In this document: positions 1-7,357 of the stretch, piece after piece
Numbering within the stretch: the first letter of the stretch is position 1
Layout of the letters: every line of letters begins with the position of its first letter
Assembly: GCA_025351525.1 (NCBI GenBank)
Contig: JANXVV010000452.1
Span: 1 to 23,743 of the forward strand
Source of the DNA: Humisphaera sp.
GTDB taxonomy: Bacteria; Planctomycetota; Phycisphaerae; Tepidisphaerales; Tepidisphaeraceae
Length of the DNA stretch: 23,743 nt
Reading direction: 5' to 3'
Notes under the pieces: model-generated
What the model saw: only the letters and a program-made list of their open reading frames with translations
Databases searched by the model: none
What the model was told of the DNA's origin: nothing
Made by a program: the position numbers and the translations under genes

Positions 1-57
1 GAGACCTGTGCCGGCCTGGCCGAAAGACACAGGTCTCGGAGTACCGCGACCTGTGGC
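1..57. repeat. Partial hairpin element with AGTA loop
   Basis: GAGACCTGTG (1-10) is complementary to CACAGGTCTC (28-37). The second copy can alternatively pair downstream: CACAGGTC (28-35) with GACCTGTG (48-55), then CGG/CCG, closing on loop AGTA (40-43) with one T/C mismatch at 36/47. The constant AGTA loop is the one found in the composite elements at 6066, 9817 and 20930, so this is probably a relative or fragment cut by the window edge. The two pairings exclude each other. Confidence 0.6.
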
Positions 58-248
58 ACCTGATCCAGCGGCGGAAGTTATCTTGACCCTGTTTCTAAAT
101 GATCTTTTATTTCTTTTTGGCAGCCTACGAACAACTACCGATCGCATTCCAGCATAAATTGCAGGGCATTCAGTTAAGTACCGTGCCGGAGATTCCGAAA
201 TAAATCATATAACGGTGCACGCCGGCACCCTGACTATGGGAGAAGGTT
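58..248 (+). promoter_or_regulatory. Leader region of the Flp pilin gene
   Basis: No coding region is supported here. A possible -10 box TATAAC lies at 208-213 without a convincing -35. A small hairpin, GGTGC/GCACC, follows at about 214-229. The ribosome binding site GGAGAAGG occupies 239-246 and supports the ATG at 249. The rest shows nothing I recognise. Confidence 0.4.
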
Positions 249-431
249 ATGAAGAAGATTCAGAATATCGTGTCTGGTTCGATCTCGAAGCTCATCAAGG
301 ACGAACAGGGTGGTGAGGTGCTGGAGTACGCACTGATCGCCGGGCTGATCGTCGTCGCCGCAATCGCCGTCATCACGTCGGTGGGTGGCAAGGTATTGGC
401 CCGTTGGCAGAGCTTGAACAGTTCGATGTAA
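249..431 (+). CDS. Flp/Fap-type IVb pilin
   Basis: A 60-residue prepilin of the Flp family, which is exported and assembled into thin adhesive Tad pili. Residues 1-21 form a short charged leader ending in DEQGG. A TadV/PilD-like prepilin peptidase would cut after G21, leaving a mature protein whose fifth residue is E26 followed by Y27, the conserved Glu5-Tyr6 pair of Flp pilins. A single hydrophobic helix follows (about 28-48). Length and layout fit the family (50-70 aa). The start has a good Shine-Dalgarno, GGAGAAGG at 239-246. No tad assembly genes (cpaB, cpaC, tadA, tadB, tadC) lie downstream, so the gene is an orphan in this window and may be served by a tad locus elsewhere. Confidence 0.9.
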   Translation: MKKIQNIVSGSISKLIKDEQGGEVLEYALIAGLIVVAAIAVITSVGGKVLARWQSLNSSM

Positions 432-451
432 TAAGTCGGAGCCGGAGGAAC

Positions 452-552
452 ATAGCCTTTGTATTTTTAAGCGGCTGTGTCGAAGGCACGCGTTCAGGCT
501 ACGAACAATAAACGCGTGCCTTCGGCACAGCCGCTAAAAATGCGAAGGCTAT
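452..552. repeat. Long inverted repeat, GCGGCTGTGCC family, copy 1
   Basis: Arms 452-494 and 511-552 are complementary over about 42 nt with few mismatches, around a 16-nt loop (495-510). Each arm holds a smaller hairpin, GTGCC-GAA-GGCAC in the right arm's reverse complement, next to GCGGCT. T runs precede and A runs follow the stem on both strands, opposite to an intrinsic terminator. A second copy is at 8833-8911. Confidence 0.85.
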
Positions 553-596
553 AAGGATGCAGTTCGCTCCCGCTCCCCGCTGTTTACGGAGCAGCC

Positions 597-1040
597 ATGA
601 ATCTATCGCACGATCGATTTCTAGAAGTACTCTCGTCGCTGAAGGCGAATGACGGGATCTCGTCGGAGCAGCGGGATGACCCGCGGGTTTCGCTCCGGGC
701 TTCGGTGCTGATTGCGCCGTGCCCGGATGCGCGGATCGTGGAGGGCCGGTGCGTGGACTCCCAAGGCAAGGATGCCGAACTGGGAGCCGCATTTGCCGTT
801 CGCGTGCAGGACTTAAGCTCGGGGGGAGTGGCGGTCCAACACTTCAACGCGTTTCCGAAGGGCAAGCTCTTTGTGCTCGACCTCCCCACGCGCGGGCATC
901 CCGGATCAGGGTTGCGCATCCTGTGTCGGGTGATGCACTGCCGTATGACGGCGGAACATAGCTTCCTGATCGGAGCGCAGTTCGCGCGAATCTGGACCGC
1001 CCCGGCCCCTACGCTCGACGCGGTGCAGTTAGTGGCTTAA
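597..1040 (+). CDS. PilZ-domain protein
   Basis: A 147-residue soluble protein with the two c-di-GMP-binding signatures of PilZ domains: an RxxxR element at R26-R30 (RDDPR) and a [D/N]xSxxG element at D72-G77 (DLSSGG). The intervening and following beta-strand pattern, including VMHC and FLIGAQF near 112-130, fits the PilZ barrel. No other domain is visible, so it is probably a stand-alone c-di-GMP receptor acting on a partner protein. The ATG at 597 has GGAG six bases upstream. It follows the Flp pilin on the same strand, separated by the long inverted repeat, so co-transcription is uncertain. A role in surface attachment is attractive but inferred only from adjacency. Confidence 0.8.
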   Translation: MNLSHDRFLEVLSSLKANDGISSEQRDDPRVSLRASVLIAPCPDARIVEGRCVDSQGKDAELGAAFAVRVQDLSSGGVAVQHFNAFPKGKLFVLDLPTRGHPGSGLRILCRVMHCRMTAEHSFLIGAQFARIWTAPAPTLDAVQLVA

Positions 1041-1080
1041 GCGTGTTTCGCAAATCCCTGAGAACACGCTTAGGTTCGCC

Positions 1081-1151
1081 GTAGCATGGGCTACCAGCCC
1101 ATGATTTTCTTGTGTTTAAATTCAAACACATGGGCTGGCAGCCCATGCTAC
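1081..1151. repeat. REP doublet (GTAG/CATGGGCT family)
   Basis: Two hairpins in inverted orientation. The left is foot GTAG (1081-1084), then CATGGGCT-ACC-AGCCCATG. The right is CATGGGCTGGCAGCCCATG, then the complementary foot CTAC (1148-1151). The A/T-rich spacer also has complementary parts (TGTGTTT and AAACACA). It lies between convergent genes ending at 1040 and 1237, so it could block read-through, but no U tract marks it as an intrinsic terminator. Confidence 0.9.
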
Positions 1152-1236
1152 GACAGCCTTCATCGTGTTTTTGATCACGTTCTAAGGTGTGGATATTAAC
1201 AGTGCCCGCCGGCGTCGAAGTTCCAGATTTCTGATC

Positions 1237-2109
1237 TCACCTCTTCGTGTTCGCCTCAAACCTCTCCCTCAAAACCGCCCCCTGCGTCAACGCTTTCGAG
1301 TCGTCGATCCGCTTGCGAATCTTCACGGCGCGATCCGACGCGCCGGGATGCGTGCTCATAATGGATGTGGAGCCGTGTTGTTCTTTGGCCGTCCGCTGAA
1401 TGAACTGCAGATAACCTCTGGGATCGTAGCCGGTGGAGATCAGCAGTTTCACCGCATCCGCATCCGCCTGATCTTCCTGATCGCGGCCATAGCCTTTGAC
1501 GAGAATGGTGTCCGTCAGACTATCCGTCACCTGACTGAACGCGCTCAGTCGTTCATCCACCTTCGTCAGCGAAGCCAGGGCACTGGCACGGCCGGCTTGC
1601 TTGACCGCCGCCAGGCCATGCTTGTCCAGAACGTGCGACATCTCGTGGGCCAGCACACCGGCCAATTCGGATTCATCGCGCAGTTGGCGGATGAGGCCGC
1701 GCGTGACCAGGACATAGCCATCCGGACCGGAAAACGCGTTGACCTCGTCCGTATCCACCACGGCGAACAGCCAGTTGCCATCGGGACGACGGCTGGCATT
1801 CGCGAGCGTCAGACCCACCAGCGTGACATACTGATTGAGCTTTTGATCCTTCACGATCGGATAGCGCGTGGTGACGGTCATCGCCACGGATTCGCCCATC
1901 GCCTGTTCGTCTTTTTCGCTGATCGATTCATTCTCGGCCAGCTTGCCCACCGAGTTGCCGATGGCTGCCCCTTGCTTGCCTCCGACGGCTTCCCCGATCT
2001 GGCTCGTGACCGCCGCGCATCCGCCCATGTTGTAGGGAACCGTCACCAGCAATGCGGCGGTGACGATGAATGGGGCGATGAATTTGAGATTCTTAAACTT
2101 GGAGTTCAT
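1237..2109 (-). CDS. M48-family zinc metalloprotease, exported
   Basis: A 290-residue peptidase of family M48 (Ste24/BepA/LoiP-like), expected to degrade misfolded proteins at the cell envelope. The catalytic HEMSH motif is at 155-159 (zinc ligands H155 and H159, general base E156). The likely third ligand is E212 in the EDQAD segment, and STHP at 252-255 is another family motif. Residues 10-26 are a hydrophobic export segment; C31 after GG could be a degenerate lipobox cysteine, so a lipoprotein is possible. A glycine-rich stretch (40-57) precedes the catalytic domain. No C-terminal TPR region is visible, unlike BepA. The start has no clear Shine-Dalgarno. The SH3-like protein gene lies 69 nt upstream on the same strand, suggesting a two-gene operon. 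Confidence 0.88.
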   Translation of the reverse strand: MNSKFKNLKFIAPFIVTAALLVTVPYNMGGCAAVTSQIGEAVGGKQGAAIGNSVGKLAENESISEKDEQAMGESVAMTVTTRYPIVKDQKLNQYVTLVGLTLANASRRPDGNWLFAVVDTDEVNAFSGPDGYVLVTRGLIRQLRDESELAGVLAHEMSHVLDKHGLAAVKQAGRASALASLTKVDERLSAFSQVTDSLTDTILVKGYGRDQEDQADADAVKLLISTGYDPRGYLQFIQRTAKEQHGSTSIMSTHPGASDRAVKIRKRIDDSKALTQGAVLRERFEANTKR

Positions 2110-2137
2110 GGGTGCGTTCTCGTTTGATTTTCACAAG

Positions 2138-2159
2138 CCCATGGAACTTGTTCCATGGG
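2138..2159. promoter_or_regulatory. Perfect palindrome between SH3 and M48 genes
   Basis: CCCATGGAAC (2138-2147), TT, GTTCCATGGG (2150-2159): perfect 10-bp arms and a 2-nt centre. It sits in the 69-nt gap between the stop of the SH3-like gene and the start of the M48 gene. It may be an operator, an mRNA processing or attenuating hairpin, or a decayed repeat. There is no U tract. Confidence 0.6.
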
Positions 2160-2178
2160 AAACGGCTCTCGAAAAAGC

Positions 2179-2646
2179 CTACCTTCGCGCCGGCCGTTCG
2201 ATCGACCCTTCCGCGACAAAATCCTTCAGCATCTTCGGCGTCACGGTTTTTTTAAGCGCCAGCATCTCGTTCAATCCGGCTTTGCTGAGGCTGCGTTTTT
2301 CGGCATAGTCGCCGGCGATCGGTTGAAGTCCCTTGATCGCCGCACCACTGGACATTTCCGCACCGCTGCCTCGGCCGATCAGATCCGTATCCGCCTTGAC
2401 CTCGCGCGTGGAGATCGAATCCGCCGACACCCAGCCGGTTTTACCGTTGACGTCGATATTGACCCAGGAACCGTTTCGCTCCAGCACGTGAACGCGCTGG
2501 CCTTTGGTGACCGGCACCACCAGATCACCGGCGGCGCTCGGATCGTTGCGCACATCCGCCGACCGCTTGATCCATACGTCCTCGGCCTGCGCGGAAGTCG
2601 CCAGGGCCGCAAGCAGGATCGCCGGTAGAATTCGTCGACGGGTCAT
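2179..2646 (-). CDS. Exported bacterial SH3-like domain protein
   Basis: 155 residues from the ATG at 2646, preferred because GGAG lies 7 nt upstream. An upstream in-frame ATG at 2676 lies inside the REP repeat and one at 2652 is too close to GGAG. Residues 1-21 are a signal peptide (MTRRR, hydrophobic core, cleavage after AQA). Residues 23-80 match a bacterial SH3 domain: ADVRNDPS, then a pattern ending WVNIDVNGKTGWVSADSI. The C-terminal part (about 95-150, GAAIKGL and later residues) is not a domain I can name. The order SH3 gene then M48 protease suggests a periplasmic binding partner for the protease, inferred from position only. Confidence 0.78.
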   Translation of the reverse strand: MTRRRILPAILLAALATSAQAEDVWIKRSADVRNDPSAAGDLVVPVTKGQRVHVLERNGSWVNIDVNGKTGWVSADSISTREVKADTDLIGRGSGAEMSSGAAIKGLQPIAGDYAEKRSLSKAGLNEMLALKKTVTPKMLKDFVAEGSIERPARR

Positions 2647-2669
2647 GGTCATTCTCCAAATGTTCTTCT

Positions 2670-2730
2670 GTAGCATGGGCTACCAGCCCATGTCTTCAAT
2701 TCAAAAACATGGGCTGGTAGCCCATGCTAC
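2670..2730. repeat. REP doublet (GTAG/CATGGGCT family)
   Basis: Foot GTAG (2670-2673), then CATGGGCT-ACC-AGCCCATG, a short A/T-rich spacer, and the exact inverted copy ending in CTAC (2727-2730). Both units are perfect 8-bp stems. It lies between the cyclase stop (2750) and the SH3-like gene start (2646), all on the minus strand. Confidence 0.92.
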
Positions 2731-2749
2731 AAAATCAGTTCCCACTCGG

Positions 2750-4780
2750 TCACTTTTCTTTCGCCACATACACTCCATCCCAATCGGCTGGTGGAGAGTC
2801 TTCGCGGTAATGGGCAATTCGTTCCAGGATCGCCTTGGCAGGCCCATCTTCCGGGAACTCGGCGCGTATCTCAAGCAGAATCTTATCGGCTTGGTCCCAC
2901 TGTAGCGACTGATAATGTTTCAACGCTTCCTGGTACTTATCGATCTTACGGGCAATACCGGCATCGGGTTTGCCCTCGGCGATCAACTCGTACACCGCCA
3001 TCGGTTTTAATTTCCCCTTGACGCGAATGACATCGAGTTGCCGAATCACGAATTGATCCTTGATCTGGTCGGCGGTGGATTGCGAGAGCATGATGCGCGT
3101 GCCGTAGAGTTTATTCGCGCCTTCCAGTCTGCTGCCGAGGTTGACTGAATCGCCCAGCACCGTGTAGTTGATCAGATGACTCGAGCCGGTGAACCCAACC
3201 GCCATCGGGCCGCTGTTGATGCCGACGCGGGTGTAGATTTTGGACGCACCCAATTCGCGCAGTTGCGGTTGGATGGCGGTTTCGCGCGCCACCAACCGCA
3301 ATGCCGCCCGGCAGGCAAGGGCGGCGTGGTCGGGTTGTGTTAGCGGTGCGTTCCAGAAACTCATGATCGCGTCGCCGATGTATTTATCCAACGTGCCGGT
3401 CTGCCCGAGCACGATGCTCGACATTTCCTCGAGATAATAATTCAACATCGGCGCAAGCTTTTCCGGGGGGAGCGTTTCGGAGATATCCGTGAAGCCGGCG
3501 ATGTCGGTGAACATCACCGTCATCTCGCGCCGAGTGCCGCCCACCGCCAGCTTGCTCGGGTCGCGGGCCAGTTCCTCGGCAATCGTCGGCGAGACCACGC
3601 TCGACAGCGCTTTCAGCAATCGACGTCGCTGGCGGTCTTCGCCCAGGTAGCTCCAGGCGAACGCGCCGATGGTGGTAATCGTCGTCGCGAGTAACGGCGC
3701 GGCCAACGGGAGCCAGATGATGTCGCGGCGCAAAAACAGCGACGCCGCGAGTATGGAGATGGCCAAAATCGCCATCGATGCGCCGATCAACTTGAGCCAG
3801 GCCTGTCGCGGAAGGATCACTCCGAGCGCGGCAAACCAGGCGGCGAAAAAGGTGGCGGCGGCGATCGGAAACAGTCCCAGTGGATGGACTTCGTCGCCGT
3901 GCAGGAAGTTTTCGATGGCGGTCGCCTGAATCTCAATCCCCGGGAATTCGGTCGAGAGCGGCGTGGCTTTCACATCGTAAGTGCCCGTGGCGATTCCTCC
4001 GACCAAAACGATTTTGTCGCGAAACATTTCTTTGTTGAGATGCCATTTCTGCTCGTCTTCGCCATAGGAAACCAGGATGACGTTGGCGGCGGAAACATAC
4101 CGGAAGGTCTGCCGGCCCGATGCCGATCGATGGGGACCGTAATAGTGCAGCAGGAAGGGTCGATCGATCGGCAGCTTCGACGACAGCTTCGCGGTTTGCA
4201 GGGTCTGCAGAGCCAGGGAAGGCCGACCGTTGCGCTGCGGAAGATAGGTCCGCCATTTCTCGCTGTCGCTGATGTTCACCGCGCCGAACGCGGGCGGTGG
4301 ATTGACCGGCGGAACAAACCGGGTGAGGCTTCCATCGCCGTTGGCATTGGCACCGAAGACAATGGCGGTCGTGCCCTCTTTTTGCGCCCGCTCGATCGCG
4401 CCGCCGAACAGCTGATCGTCCGTCTTTCCCTCCTCGCCGGCGTTTACGCTGCGCTCGGTAAAGAGAATATCGAACGCGACCGCCTTGGCGTGGCAATCCT
4501 CCGTAAGATATTCGAGCAAACTTCCCCAATACCGGCGCGGCCACGGCCAGCCTCTTTCGTAACCCTTCGCCTGATCGATCGTCTCGAGCGAAGCCTGATC
4601 GACGGCGACGATCACCACCTCGGTGTTTTGCCGGTCTGAAACGGGCCGCCATTGATAGAGGGAATCGTAGAACGTGTCATCCAGCCGGCGAACGGGTATC
4701 GAAGAGCGGAACGGCAGCACGAAAGCCGTCACTCCGGTGGCGATCAAAGTCGCGGCAATCAGACGGCGGATGGGGAACAT
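2750..4780 (-). CDS. CHASE2-domain class III adenylate cyclase
   Basis: 676 residues from the ATG at 4780. The longer open frame to 5041 has no domain content and lies inside the kinase gene. Order: N-terminal membrane anchor (7-23); CHASE2 extracytoplasmic sensor (about 30-295, with VDQASL and the DKIVLVGG segment); three transmembrane helices (about 302-325, 328-350, 354-378); class III cyclase domain (about 418-603). Metal-binding D426 (FTDIAGF) and D470 (KYIGD) are present, substrate-specifying K466 and T540 fit adenylate rather than guanylate cyclases, and N547 and R551 of the VNLGSRLE motif complete the active site. The tail (605-676) resembles the WDGV-ending extension common in CHASE2 cyclases. 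It should make cAMP in response to an unknown external signal. The start overlaps the upstream kinase gene by 22 nt. Confidence 0.93.
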   Translation of the reverse strand: MFPIRRLIAATLIATGVTAFVLPFRSSIPVRRLDDTFYDSLYQWRPVSDRQNTEVVIVAVDQASLETIDQAKGYERGWPWPRRYWGSLLEYLTEDCHAKAVAFDILFTERSVNAGEEGKTDDQLFGGAIERAQKEGTTAIVFGANANGDGSLTRFVPPVNPPPAFGAVNISDSEKWRTYLPQRNGRPSLALQTLQTAKLSSKLPIDRPFLLHYYGPHRSASGRQTFRYVSAANVILVSYGEDEQKWHLNKEMFRDKIVLVGGIATGTYDVKATPLSTEFPGIEIQATAIENFLHGDEVHPLGLFPIAAATFFAAWFAALGVILPRQAWLKLIGASMAILAISILAASLFLRRDIIWLPLAAPLLATTITTIGAFAWSYLGEDRQRRRLLKALSSVVSPTIAEELARDPSKLAVGGTRREMTVMFTDIAGFTDISETLPPEKLAPMLNYYLEEMSSIVLGQTGTLDKYIGDAIMSFWNAPLTQPDHAALACRAALRLVARETAIQPQLRELGASKIYTRVGINSGPMAVGFTGSSHLINYTVLGDSVNLGSRLEGANKLYGTRIMLSQSTADQIKDQFVIRQLDVIRVKGKLKPMAVYELIAEGKPDAGIARKIDKYQEALKHYQSLQWDQADKILLEIRAEFPEDGPAKAILERIAHYREDSPPADWDGVYVAKEK

Positions 4781-5952
4781 GCCTGAAGTGTATCCGAAGT
4801 TCCCCCGGCAATGACATTTGCGGGCAGCGTAACGGTAAACGTAGATCCCACGCCCACCTTGCTTTCGACCGTCAATTTCCCTCCCAATGCTTCGGTCAAT
4901 CGCCGGGCAATCGCCAATCCCAAACCGCTGCCCTTGGCGCGATCGCGGGCGGGGTTTTTGATCTGGAAAAATTCGTCGAAAATGCGAGGGAGGTTTTCGG
5001 GGTCGATTCCGATGCCGGTATCCCGGACAGAAAGTCGCCATCCACCTGCGGGAATCAGGCTGGACGTCACCGTGATGCCGCCGGCATTTGTGAATTTGAT
5101 CGCATTGCCCAATAGATTTGACAGCACGCGTCCCAATTTGACGCGGTCGGTGCGGAGTTCCAGTTCAAAAGGAGCCTCCACCGCAATGTCGATTCCTTTT
5201 TCGTCGGCGGAGGGGAGATGCTGGCGAACCTCATCCTGTAGAAATTCCGAGAGTCGAAAGTCGACCTGATGGAGAACCGCCTCGCTGAGTTCAAATCGCG
5301 TGACATCCAACACATCCCCCACCAGTCGGGTCAGGCACAGCGCGTTGGAACGCAGATCGCGAATCATTTCGGCGTGATCATCATCGTTGCCATGAGAGGC
5401 AGTCTGACCGTTCGCGGTTTGCAGCAGCAGCTCCGCCAGCAGATTGATCGCATTGGCCGGCGTGCGGATGTCATGGCTGACTGCGGCGAGAAACCTGGTT
5501 TTGCGATCCGCAGTTTCCACTGCATTTAGACGGTGAAGTTCGGTCTCCCGCGCTCGGGCGATCAAAACATCGTTGGCCGATTCAAGTGCGTCTCTGGCAT
5601 GAATGATCCCCGCGGCGAGCGCGGCACTGGCCAAAAGCGACACCGAGGCGATTCCCCGGTTGATCCAGGGGAAATACCACCGTGCGGATTGGGGAGGCGT
5701 TCTGACGAGAAGGTCGAGAAACGTCAACATCACACAGACCACCGCAAGAATCCAGACGCTTCCCGGCCTTTCGAATCGCGCGCAGCGAAGAAGCGGGATC
5801 ATGTACAGCATCGGTAGGATGATGTTACCGGGGGTGATCAGATCGGCGATAAAAATGACTGCAATCAGGCCTATGACCCAAACAGCTCGCCAGCCACCTC
5901 CGCGCTTTGTAAGCGGTCCCGGCAGCGAAGTTTCATCCTGAATGTCATTCAA
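4759..5952 (-). CDS. Membrane-bound sensor histidine kinase
   Basis: 397 residues if translation begins at TTG 5952, which has AAGGA five bases upstream. Further upstream the open frame runs into a composite repeat, so the earlier start is unlikely. About four transmembrane helices (23-40, 44-57, 65-83, 97-118) form an N-terminal sensor I cannot name. A short linker leads to the DHp helix with phospho-acceptor H160 (VSHDIRTP). The ATPase domain has the N box (N283, GNAIKF), G1 (D311TGIG), F box (RIFDEFF, 324-330) and G2 (GSGLGLA, 341-347). All kinase motifs are intact. There is no PAS, HAMP or receiver domain. The gene overlaps the downstream cyclase by 22 nt, suggesting a shared transcript. 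No partner regulator is adjacent; the lone receiver at 7358 is a candidate. Confidence 0.87.
   Translation of the reverse strand: MNDIQDETSLPGPLTKRGGGWRAVWVIGLIAVIFIADLITPGNIILPMLYMIPLLRCARFERPGSVWILAVVCVMLTFLDLLVRTPPQSARWYFPWINRGIASVSLLASAALAAGIIHARDALESANDVLIARARETELHRLNAVETADRKTRFLAAVSHDIRTPANAINLLAELLLQTANGQTASHGNDDDHAEMIRDLRSNALCLTRLVGDVLDVTRFELSEAVLHQVDFRLSEFLQDEVRQHLPSADEKGIDIAVEAPFELELRTDRVKLGRVLSNLLGNAIKFTNAGGITVTSSLIPAGGWRLSVRDTGIGIDPENLPRIFDEFFQIKNPARDRAKGSGLGLAIARRLTEALGGKLTVESKVGVGSTFTVTLPANVIAGGTSDTLQACSPSAV
4787..4792 (-). promoter_or_regulatory. Possible leaderless -10 box, cyclase
   Basis: On the minus strand TACACT stands exactly 6 nt (TCAGGC) before the cyclase ATG, and no Shine-Dalgarno is present. 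This puts a transcription start at or next to the ATG. No good -35 is visible. It lies inside the end of the kinase gene, so it would be an internal promoter; the overlap could instead mean translational coupling. Confidence 0.35.
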
Positions 5953-6017
5953 ATGAGTCCTTTTCCTATCGGCAAATGGGTGAAGGGAAGCCGATCTAAA
6001 AAGGTGTAAAGCAAAGA

Positions 6018-6043
6018 GAGTTCCGCGATGAACCGCGAAACTC
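6018..6043. repeat. Small hairpin upstream of kinase gene
   Basis: GAGTTCCGCG (6018-6027) pairs with CGCGAAACTC (6034-6043), with one mismatch and a 6-nt loop. It lies upstream of the minus-strand kinase gene and beside the composite repeat. It may be a repeat fragment or part of the kinase leader. Confidence 0.45.
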
Positions 6044-6065
6044 CCGAATGACCGCTTTGAGGAAG

Positions 6066-6253
6066 GTAGCATGGGCATCCCGCCCATGGCCAAGGTACTC
6101 CTTGGCGTTGACCGGTACTCCGGTCAATCGAGCAAAAGCGTAGCGATCTTTTGTCAATCACCGTCCGAAGAACGCTGTGCTATTGATTGAATCGACCGGA
6201 GTACCGATCAATATCGCGGAGTACCGCGAACATGGGCAGGATGCCCATGCCAC
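6066..6253. repeat. Composite multi-hairpin element, copy A
   Basis: About 188 nt, bounded by GTAG (6066) and CCAC (6253). Outer hairpins are the CATGGGC REP units. Inside are CCAAGG-TACT-CCTTGG and GACCGG-TACT-CCGGTC on the left, and CGACCGG-AGTA-CCGATCA and CGCGG-AGTA-CCGCG on the right, around a longer imperfect pair rich in AGCG/CGCT. TACT and AGTA are reverse complements, so the whole element is an imperfect inverted repeat. An open frame through it encodes a spurious HGQDAHAT peptide fused ahead of bpt. Confidence 0.85.
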
Positions 6254-6332
6254 GTCATGCCGCCGAAAATGTCATGCAGCACCCGGTGCTTCGCCTGCGG
6301 CTTCCGTTTCCGGCTTGAGCGGCATTTGGGGG

Positions 6333-6338
6333 TACAAT
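6333..6338 (+). promoter_or_regulatory. Possible leaderless -10 box, bpt
   Basis: TACAAT is followed by 6 nt (CCTGGG) and the bpt ATG at 6345. With the usual 6-7 nt from -10 to transcription start, the mRNA would begin at the ATG. There is no ribosome binding site and no strong -35. Confidence 0.45.
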
Positions 6339-6344
6339 CCTGGG

Positions 6345-7094
6345 ATGGATGAGCGGCATGAGACTTGTGCGTACCCGGGTCATGTGCCGCCGGTGAGCGT
6401 GCCGTTGACGGTGTTGGGGGATCATGCGTGTTCTTATCTGGCGGGGCGGGTGGCGACCAGCCGGGCGTTTTGGGCGTCGGGGTTGTCGCCGGAGATTTAT
6501 CACCAGTTCATGGATGCGGGGTTTCGGCGAAGCGGACGGCTGGTGTATCAGCCCATCTGTCGCGGGTGCCGGGCCTGTTTGCAAATCCGGGTGCCGGTGG
6601 ATCGATTCACGCCGAGCAAATCGCAACGACGATGCTGGAGGCGGAATCAGGATCTGGTCGTGACGGCGGATGATCCGAAGCCGACCGATGAGAAATTCGA
6701 TCTGTATCGGCGGTATCAAATCGACTGGCATGAAAAGGCGGATGGCGGGGAGGATCGCGAATCGTTCGAGTCATTTCTCTATGATTCTCCCGTGCAGAGC
6801 GTGGAATTCTGTTATCGCGATGTGGCCGGCAAACTGCTGGCGGTGGGGATTTGCGATGTGGCACCGCAGTCGTTGAGCAGTGTCTATTTTTATCACGACC
6901 CGGTGGAATCGAGGCGCGGTTTGGGCATCTTCGGCGCGCTGTATGAAATTGCCAAAACCGGATGGCTCGGCATCCCGCACTATTATCTCGGATTCTGGGT
7001 CGCGGGTTGTGCGGCGATGGAATACAAAGCGGGGTTTGAACCCAATGAGATCCTGAGTCCGGAGGGGCAATGGCGGGCGCGCGGTTTGGATTGA
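6345..7094 (+). CDS. bpt: Aspartate/glutamate leucyltransferase
   Basis: 249 residues from the ATG at 6345. The frame upstream comes from the composite repeat and has no family similarity. Bpt-type aminoacyl-tRNA-protein transferases attach leucine from Leu-tRNA to N-terminal Asp or Glu, marking proteins for ClpS/ClpAP in the N-degron pathway. The N-terminal ATE domain shows C29SYL, AGFRRSG (58-64), the cysteine cluster C72, C75, C78 and SKSQRRCWRRN (91-101). The C-terminal GNAT-like domain has the hallmark YYLGFW...C...YKAGFEP (213-233). Length matches the family (about 235-280). An Arg-specific ATE1-like activity cannot be excluded from sequence alone, but bacterial proteins of this size are usually Bpt. 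No clpS or aat is adjacent. Confidence 0.92.
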   Translation: MDERHETCAYPGHVPPVSVPLTVLGDHACSYLAGRVATSRAFWASGLSPEIYHQFMDAGFRRSGRLVYQPICRGCRACLQIRVPVDRFTPSKSQRRCWRRNQDLVVTADDPKPTDEKFDLYRRYQIDWHEKADGGEDRESFESFLYDSPVQSVEFCYRDVAGKLLAVGICDVAPQSLSSVYFYHDPVESRRGLGIFGALYEIAKTGWLGIPHYYLGFWVAGCAAMEYKAGFEPNEILSPEGQWRARGLD

Positions 7095-7132
7095 ATTTTT
7101 CTCTTTTCTCTGGGGGAAAGGTGGGTAAAAAC

Positions 7133-7265
7133 GGGGGAACCGCGAAGGTTCGATGCCACGAATTTCTCGCGAAGAAATTCCAACGCGAGTGTGGTTTATC
7201 GCAGTTTAAGCCATCCTGAATTTCTTCGCGCGATCTTCGCGATTTCGCGCCTTCACGGTTCCCCC
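7133..7265. repeat. Nested inverted repeat downstream of bpt
   Basis: Outer arms 7133-7148 (GGGGGAACCGCGAAGG) and 7250-7265 are complementary over 16 bp with one mismatch. Inside, GAATTTCT (7160-7167) and AGAAATTC (7173-7180) form another hairpin, and the same TTTCTTCGCG words recur near 7220 and 7270. It follows bpt and precedes the receiver gene. It is a different repeat class from the REP doublets. Confidence 0.7.
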
Positions 7266-7309
7266 GATTTCTTCGCGGATAGCACCTTCTCGCCGGGAGG
7301 CTGTTCGTT

Positions 7310-7315
7310 TATAAT
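7310..7315 (+). promoter_or_regulatory. -10 box (TATAAT) upstream of receiver gene
   Basis: A consensus TATAAT in an A/T-rich stretch 42 nt before the receiver ATG. The best-spaced -35 position (about 7287-7292) is poor. GGAAGGA at 7329-7335 is too distant from the ATG to be its ribosome binding site. Confidence 0.45.
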
Positions 7316-7357
7316 TTTAGACATACGCGGAAGGACCACCAACCTACGGTTGAAGCA

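Noticed and set aside
1..248. tRNA or structured RNA gene upstream of the pilin
   Set aside because: No TpsiC or acceptor-stem pattern was seen; the complementarity at 1-57 is of repeat type.
452..552. Intrinsic terminator after the Flp pilin gene
   Set aside because: The T run is before and the A run after the stem on both strands, opposite to the required RNA U tract.
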